Below, in pieces: positions 58,993-64,000 of a stretch of 64,000 nt of DNA; positions within the stretch are counted from its first letter, which is position 1, and each line of letters starts with the position of its first letter. The DNA lies in assembly GCF_002915595.1 (NCBI RefSeq), contig NZ_PQGG01000040.1, positions 62,001 through 126,000 on the forward strand, in the 5' to 3' direction. The position numbers were made by a program, and so were the translations under genes. The notes under the pieces are model-generated. The model did not search any database and was not told the DNA's origin. It saw only the letters and a program-made list of their open reading frames with translations. This stretch comes from Zhongshania marina (lineage in GTDB: Bacteria; Pseudomonadota; Gammaproteobacteria; Pseudomonadales; Spongiibacteraceae).

Positions 58993-60510
58993 TTAGGCGG
59001 GACTAACTTCCACTTTATCCACCACGCCGCGGCCTTCTTCAAACACCTCCATTGTCACGGTAAATCCCCAGAGCCGACTAAGGTGTTTAAGCACTTCAGT
59101 GGCATCGTCGGTTAAGGGTCGCTCACGAAGCCGGTTATAACGGAGTACCAATGAGCGATCTCCCATATGCTCGTATCGCAGTATTTGAATATCGGGAATC
59201 AGCACATCGCGATTATATTGCTTAGACAGCATGCGCCGCACTTCGCGGTAACCTGCCTCATTATGAATTGCCTCAACCCGTAAATGATCTTCTTTATGCT
59301 TGTCGGCTATCGCAAATAAATGGAATTCGCGAATCAGCTTCGGCGATAAATACTGCGCAATAAAGGATTCGTCCTTGTAATTGCGCATAGCAAAGTCAAG
59401 CACCTCGCGCCAATCCTTGTCTACGATATCGGGAAACCAAGCCCGATCCTCGTCATCGGGTTCTTCGCAAATACGACGGATATCCCGCATCATTGCAAAA
59501 CCTAAGGCATAGGGGTTGATACCTGAATAGCCCGGATGATCAAAACCGGGCTGCATCACCACATTGGTATGCGACTGCAAAATCTCGAACATAAAGCCAT
59601 CGTCGACCAAGCCGCGGTCGTACATGGTGTTCAACAATGTGTAATGCCAAAACGTCGCCCAACCTTCATTCATCACCTTGGTTAAACCCTGAGGATAAAA
59701 ATACTGGGCAAGTTTACGAACGATGCGAACAATCTCACGCTGCCAAGGTTCTAAGGTCGGCGAATATTTTTCAATAAAATACAGCAGGTTCTCTTGTGGC
59801 TCTGGCGGAAAGCTACGCATTTTACTTTTAGCGCGGGTTTTATCCGCCGCCTTCTGCGGTAGCGTGCGCCAAATATCGTCGTACTGTTTCCAAGCATGCT
59901 CCTCTCTTTCATGCTGACGATGCAGTTCATCCTCAGCCGACAGCGGCGACGGCCGATGAAAACGATCGACACCGTGATCCATCAAAGCGTGGCAGGCGTC
60001 GATAGTTTCCTCGACTCGGTCTTCGCCGTAGCGCTGTTCACAGTCAAATATATACTTCCGCGCAAACACCATGTAATCAACAATTGCGTCTGCGCTGGTC
60101 CATTGCTTAAAAAGATAATTGCCTTTAAAAAAGGAATTGTGGCCGTAGCAAGCATGGGCAATCACCAAGGCCTGCATGGGCATGCTATTGTCTTCCATCA
60201 GATAGGCGATACAGGGGTCTGAATTTATAACTAGCTCATAAGCCAGCCCTCTCATACCCCGCCGATACGCCTCTTCATTTTGTATAAATTCCTTGCCATA
60301 ACTCCAGTGGCTGTAGCTGATTGGCAAACCAACCGAGGCATAGGCATCTAGCATTTGCTCAGAGGCAATCACCTCGATTTGATTGGGATAGGTATCTAAG
60401 CCGTACTCTTTGGCAATGATGCCAATTTCCTTGTCATAGCGCTGCAATAACTCAAAGTTCCAATCCCCACCCTGAGACAACACCGTCTTACCCCGTTTAG
60501 CCGCCGTCAT
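58993..60510 (-). CDS. SpoVR family protein (YcgB-like)
   Basis: The 505-residue protein matches the SpoVR family closely: GLDTYPNQIEVIASEQMLDA, YAYSVGLPISYSHWSYGK-type motif near residue 58, MQALVIAHACYGHNSFFKGN, FPPEPQENLLYFIEKYSPTL, NEGWATFWHYTLLNTMYDRG and NPYALGFAMMRDI. The His/Glu-rich blocks suggest a metal site, but the activity is unknown. In this clade it is the last gene of the prkA(yeaG)-yeaH-spoVR set. Its start overlaps the DUF444 stop as ATGA. Confidence 0.95.
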   Translation of the reverse strand: MTAAKRGKTVLSQGGDWNFELLQRYDKEIGIIAKEYGLDTYPNQIEVIASEQMLDAYASVGLPISYSHWSYGKEFIQNEEAYRRGMRGLAYELVINSDPCIAYLMEDNSMPMQALVIAHACYGHNSFFKGNYLFKQWTSADAIVDYMVFARKYIFDCEQRYGEDRVEETIDACHALMDHGVDRFHRPSPLSAEDELHRQHEREEHAWKQYDDIWRTLPQKAADKTRAKSKMRSFPPEPQENLLYFIEKYSPTLEPWQREIVRIVRKLAQYFYPQGLTKVMNEGWATFWHYTLLNTMYDRGLVDDGFMFEILQSHTNVVMQPGFDHPGYSGINPYALGFAMMRDIRRICEEPDDEDRAWFPDIVDKDWREVLDFAMRNYKDESFIAQYLSPKLIREFHLFAIADKHKEDHLRVEAIHNEAGYREVRRMLSKQYNRDVLIPDIQILRYEHMGDRSLVLRYNRLRERPLTDDATEVLKHLSRLWGFTVTMEVFEEGRGVVDKVEVSPA

Positions 60511-61730
60511 ACAGACTCCTTCTGGAACAGCTCACGCAATACTGGATACACATCACCGCGATCCATTACTGTACTCATGGCGAAGGTTTCACTGCGAATC
60601 TGGCTATAAGCCGCCGCCAATGGCGTGATGGTAGAGGGACTATCTGGCACCTCTACGTAAGCAAAATACTTACATAAAGGCAGAATATCCTTGTTCAGTT
60701 TCATTGCACTGCGTTGCGGGTCACTGCCAAAAGCGTCACCGTCAGATACCTGAGCGCCATAGATATTCCACTCATTCGGTGAATAGCGCTCCTGCTGAAT
60801 ATCAATCATCAAATTCAAAGCTGACATGACCACCGTGCCGCCGGTTTGTGGGTCATGGAAAAAAGCGTGTTCGTCTACCTCCTCAGCATTCGAGGTATGA
60901 CGAATAAACACCAACTCAACCTGCTCGTATTTTCTACTTAAAAACAGATATAGAAGTGTGTAGAACCGCTTTGCTAAGTCCTTTTTTGCCTCCGACATAG
61001 ACGCCGACACATCCATTAAGCAAAACATCACTGCGCGGCTAATTGGCTTCGGCTCTTTAACCCGATGGCGAAATCGCAGGTCATATTCATCGAGATAGGG
61101 AATTCGCTGAATCCGTTTTTCTAAGGCTTCAATTTCTTCAGCATCGGCCCCTGCTTGCTTTAATTCTTCAAGCTCACGTTTAAGAGGTGCCGTTAAGGCT
61201 ATACGACGTGCCATCGCATTTTTTACTGAACGTGGCACAGAGAGATTCGCGGGGACACCGCTAGGTGTGTAACCAGCGCGACGATAAGTAAATTGTTGGG
61301 AGTCGCCCAGCACCGTGCGCGCCATACGAGGAAGTTCCAGATCATCAAAGAATAAATTCATGAACTCTTCTTTCGACAGAGTGAACATGAAATTGTCCTG
61401 ACCCTCTTCACCCTGGCCTTCTCCGCCAGAACCACTTCCACCACCGCCACCGGATTTAGGTTTGGCGATCATGTCGCCAGTATTAAATTCCTTATTCCCA
61501 GGATGGACCATTTCGCGGTCGCCACCCCGACCAATACGAAATCTCGGTTCAGAAATATCCTTTACCGGAATGCCAACCTCACCACCGCGAGACATATCGG
61601 TGATTGATCGGTCTGCCACAATATCTGCCACTGAACGTCGCAGTTGTGCCTTATACCGCTTGATGAAACGCTGGCGATTCGTCGCGTTTTTATTGCGATC
61701 ATTCAGGCGGCGGTCAATAATCATTGACAT
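60507..61730 (-). CDS. yeaH: DUF444 family protein YeaH
   Basis: The 407-residue protein matches YeaH/DUF444. Its N-terminal basic region starts MSMIIDRRLNDRNKNATNRQ. A Gly/Ser/Glu-rich flexible stretch (about residues 92-115) comes next, then FMNLFFDDLELPRMA. A von-Willebrand-A-like domain has FCLMDVSASMSEAKKDLAKR, where DxSxS is the MIDAS motif, and later VVMSALNLMIDIQQERY. In E. coli yeaG and yeaH are induced by nitrogen starvation and stress. It presumably works with the kinase encoded upstream and SpoVR downstream. ATGA overlap with spoVR shows coupling. Confidence 0.94.
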   Translation of the reverse strand: MSMIIDRRLNDRNKNATNRQRFIKRYKAQLRRSVADIVADRSITDMSRGGEVGIPVKDISEPRFRIGRGGDREMVHPGNKEFNTGDMIAKPKSGGGGGSGSGGEGQGEEGQDNFMFTLSKEEFMNLFFDDLELPRMARTVLGDSQQFTYRRAGYTPSGVPANLSVPRSVKNAMARRIALTAPLKRELEELKQAGADAEEIEALEKRIQRIPYLDEYDLRFRHRVKEPKPISRAVMFCLMDVSASMSEAKKDLAKRFYTLLYLFLSRKYEQVELVFIRHTSNAEEVDEHAFFHDPQTGGTVVMSALNLMIDIQQERYSPNEWNIYGAQVSDGDAFGSDPQRSAMKLNKDILPLCKYFAYVEVPDSPSTITPLAAAYSQIRSETFAMSTVMDRGDVYPVLRELFQKESV

Positions 61731-61899
61731 AGTACGCCCCTTATATTGGCCGTATTTTTAAGCTGATACCTGTTTGCAATTAGCCTTTTGCCCTCTGGCC
61801 TTATCAAAAGCGCGCTCGAAAGTTCGTTTATAGCTATAAACTCCACATCTCACGCGTTTCCTATCGCCAGCAAACAAAATTATGGCTTGCATCTAGGCC

Positions 61900-63822
61900 T
61901 TAACCTGCCTTTCTGACCCGCAGATACCACTCAGACAACAAACGCACCTGTTTAGGCGTATATCCTTTCTCCACCATTCGGGTAACAAAATTTTCGTGCT
62001 TCTGCTTATCTTCAACAGAGGCTTTTGCATTAAAGGAAATAACTGGCAGCAACTCCTCCGTACTAGAGAACATTTTTTTCTCAATGACTTCGCGTAATTT
62101 TTCGTAGCTGGTCCAGCTTGGATTACGCCCTTCATTTTGCGCCCGTGCCCGCAGCACAAAATTAACGATCTCATTACGGAAATCTTTAGGATTAGCGATT
62201 CCCGCAGGCTTCTCAATTTTTTCAAGCTCACCGTTTAATGTGCTGCGATCAAAAATTGCACCGGTCTCAGGATCGCGGTAATCCTCGTCCTGTATCCAGT
62301 AATCTGCAAAGGTCACGTAGCGATCAAATATGTTTTGACCGTATTCTGAGTAAGATTCCAAGTAGGAGGTTTGAATCTCTTTCCCAACGTATTCGGCATA
62401 GCGCACCGCAAGCCAACCCTTGATGAATTCAAGGTACACACGCTGGGTATCTTCTGGTAATTGCTCACGAAGAATTCGTTGCTCCAACACATACATTAAA
62501 TGTACTGGGTTGGCCGCTATCTCTGAGTTGTCGTAATTAAACACCGCCGACAGCACCTTGAATGCAAAGCGGGTCGACATGCCGTTCATGCCCTCATCAA
62601 TACCCGCATAATCGCGGTATTCTTGGAAGGATTTGGCTGCAGGGTCGGTGTCTTTCAAGGACTCGCCGTCATAGACCCGCATCTTAGAATATATACTGGA
62701 GTTTTCTGGCTCACGCAGGCGCGACAATACCGAAAACTGCGCCAACATTTCCAGCGTTCCCGGTGCACAGGGCGCTTCAGAGAGCGAGCTATGGCGCAGC
62801 AGCTTTTTGTAAATTTTAACCTCTTCGGTTACCTGCAAGCAGTAAGGCACTTTTACGATATAAACCCGATCGAGAAACGCTTCGTTATGCTTGTCATTCC
62901 GGAAGCTCTGCCACTCAGATTCATTCGAGTGAGCGAGAATCACCCCCTGAAATGGAATGGCCGAAAAGCCCTCAGTACCTTTATAGTTACCCTCTTGGGT
63001 CGCGGTTAATAAAGGGTGCAGCATCTTAATAGGTGCTTTGAACATCTCTACAAATTCAAGCAAACCTTGGTTCGCAAGACACAAGCCACCTGAATAAGAA
63101 TAGGCGTCAGGATCGTCCTGGGCATAGGCCTCTAATTTACGAATATCGACCTTACCCACAAGGGTAGAAATATCTTGGTTATTCTCATCCCCAGGCTCGG
63201 TTTTGGTGACGGCAACCTGTTTCAAAACCGAGGGTTGAATTCTCACCACACGGAATTTGCTCAAATCACCTTCGTATTCTTCAAGGCGTTTGATCGCCCA
63301 AGGCGAGGACAAGCCAGTAAGGTAGCGCTGGGGAATGCCGTACTCCTCTTCCAGCTGCTTGCCGTCGCGCTGTGGGTCAAATAAACCTAGCGGCGACTCA
63401 TTAATTGGCGAGCCTTTAAGAGCATAAATCGGCGCTGCTTCCATTAGCTTTTTGAGGCGTTCAGCAATAGAAGACTTACCACCACCGACGGGGCCGAGCA
63501 AATAAAGTACCTGCTTGCGCTCTTCCAATCCCTGCGCGGCATGTTTAAAGAACGCCACGATCTGGGCAATAACATCTTCTAGCCCGTAGAACTCTTCAAA
63601 CGCGGGGTAGCGCGGAATAAGACGATTAGAAAAAATGCGAGATAAACGCGGGTCTTTGCGGGTGTCGATTAACTCCGGCTCGCCGATGGCGGCCAGCATA
63701 CGCTCAGCAGGGGTTGCGTAAGCAAGTGGGTCTTGACGGCACAGGTCAAGGTAGGCCTCTAGGGACATTTCTTCGTCACGCCCCTTTAGGTATTGCTCAC
63801 GAACATTATCAAGTATGCCCAT
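61900..63822 (-). CDS. yeaG: PrkA family serine protein kinase (YeaG)
   Basis: The 640-residue protein is a PrkA/YeaG kinase. Key parts are MSLEAYLDLCRQDPLAYATP near the N-terminus, FFGLEDVIAQI-like FYGLEDVIAQIVAFFK, the Walker A LLGPVGGGKSSIAERL (about residues 108-123), PINESPLGLFD, LCLANQGLLEFVEMFKAPIK, and GVILAHSNESEWQSF. The C-terminal third has the kinase-like domain (EVIEKKMFSSTEELLPVISF). GGAG lies 10 bases before the ATG. It is the first gene of the stress operon followed by yeaH and spoVR, with a 169-base gap after it that shows no terminator. Regulation by nitrogen or stationary-phase stress is by analogy with enterics. Confidence 0.95.
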   Translation of the reverse strand: MGILDNVREQYLKGRDEEMSLEAYLDLCRQDPLAYATPAERMLAAIGEPELIDTRKDPRLSRIFSNRLIPRYPAFEEFYGLEDVIAQIVAFFKHAAQGLEERKQVLYLLGPVGGGKSSIAERLKKLMEAAPIYALKGSPINESPLGLFDPQRDGKQLEEEYGIPQRYLTGLSSPWAIKRLEEYEGDLSKFRVVRIQPSVLKQVAVTKTEPGDENNQDISTLVGKVDIRKLEAYAQDDPDAYSYSGGLCLANQGLLEFVEMFKAPIKMLHPLLTATQEGNYKGTEGFSAIPFQGVILAHSNESEWQSFRNDKHNEAFLDRVYIVKVPYCLQVTEEVKIYKKLLRHSSLSEAPCAPGTLEMLAQFSVLSRLREPENSSIYSKMRVYDGESLKDTDPAAKSFQEYRDYAGIDEGMNGMSTRFAFKVLSAVFNYDNSEIAANPVHLMYVLEQRILREQLPEDTQRVYLEFIKGWLAVRYAEYVGKEIQTSYLESYSEYGQNIFDRYVTFADYWIQDEDYRDPETGAIFDRSTLNGELEKIEKPAGIANPKDFRNEIVNFVLRARAQNEGRNPSWTSYEKLREVIEKKMFSSTEELLPVISFNAKASVEDKQKHENFVTRMVEKGYTPKQVRLLSEWYLRVRKAG

Positions 63823-64000
63823 CTTTGCAATCTCCTTCAGTGCTGTACTTCGACGTCCAGAATCACCTATCTAAAAGCTAATTCAAAACGCCTTATAAGT
63901 GTGCATGCATCTTTACTCTACTCTGATACGTAGCCGTCATCCAGTTGGTTTATCAATAATTTAGATAAAATTTTTTAAAAAAAAATTACGATATCTTAAA
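63823..64000 (-). promoter_or_regulatory. Upstream region of the prkA (yeaG) operon
   Basis: This A/T-rich region, especially 63950-64000 with long A/T runs, should contain the operon promoter. On the minus strand TATAAG lies about 85 bases before the start codon. I do not see a clear sigma-54 GG...GC element, and I cannot assign the sigma factor. Confidence 0.3.

Noticed and set aside
1-64000. CRISPR arrays, insertion sequences, prophage or integrative element
   Set aside because: No regularly spaced repeats, transposase, integrase or terminal inverted repeats were seen; the single tRNA has no integrase gene or repeated 3' end beside it.

Overview
The window looks like chromosome from a free-living, probably marine, aerobic gammaproteobacterium. 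This is an inference from gene content: a Pseudomonas-type LeuA, several TonB-dependent receptors, a YeaG/YeaH/SpoVR operon, a DUF1302 outer-membrane protein, and Baeyer-Villiger monooxygenase, PF10118 hydrolase and CaiB/BaiF genes of the sort found in lipid- and steroid-degrading Spongiibacteraceae-like bacteria. I see no phage, insertion sequence, CRISPR array or rRNA.

Layout. 0-2.5 kb: a partial DJ-1/PfpI-type gene, a frameshifted glutathione S-transferase gene, a DUF2721 protein, a small Rieske protein and an Lrp regulator, all on the minus strand. 2.8-4.6 kb: leuA with a clear terminator. 4.6-9.0 kb: an NdpA-like nucleoid protein, two small unknown membrane proteins, a DUF445 protein and an Abi-alpha-like protein. 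9.1-13.2 kb: a plus-strand operon with a DUF4282 membrane protein, a DUF1302 outer-membrane protein and two paralogous membrane-anchored proteins built from Val/Ile-Pro-Val repeats; this is my best candidate for an undescribed trans-envelope system. 13.2-21.5 kb: a lipid or hydrophobic-substrate catabolism block with a flavin monooxygenase, two SDR modules (one fused to an epoxide-hydrolase domain), two PF10118 ferritin-like hydrolases, an M24 peptidase-like protein and a MerR regulator. TGTTACA-type inverted repeats sit in its two main promoter regions.

21.9-35.9 kb is an iron and heme region. A heme operon (receptor, tandem-domain HmuY-like lipoprotein, heme oxygenase, DUF454) diverges from a DUF6607 gene across one central Fur box. 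A FecI/FecR/STN-receptor signalling set follows under its own Fur box. A further TonB receptor diverges from a BlaI/M56-peptidase pair. tRNA-Arg(ACG) at 36.0 kb has a consensus promoter and terminator.

36.2-45 kb holds a cyclopropane-synthase-like methyltransferase, an alpha-methylacyl-CoA racemase-like enzyme, another TonB receptor, a MarR-EmrA-EmrB efflux operon with two palindromic operators, and a CBS-domain protein. 45.7-53.3 kb is signalling: an FHA-EAL fusion, an alcohol dehydrogenase, a response-regulator diguanylate cyclase and a large hybrid histidine kinase. 53.5-64 kb has a dipeptidase/amidohydrolase-like lipoprotein, a polytopic membrane protein, DUF6482, a crotonase and the stress operon prkA(yeaG)-yeaH-spoVR.

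All functional calls come from reading motifs and family resemblance; no database search was run. Start codons were moved from the longest possible ones where a ribosome-binding site or an ATGA overlap supported it.
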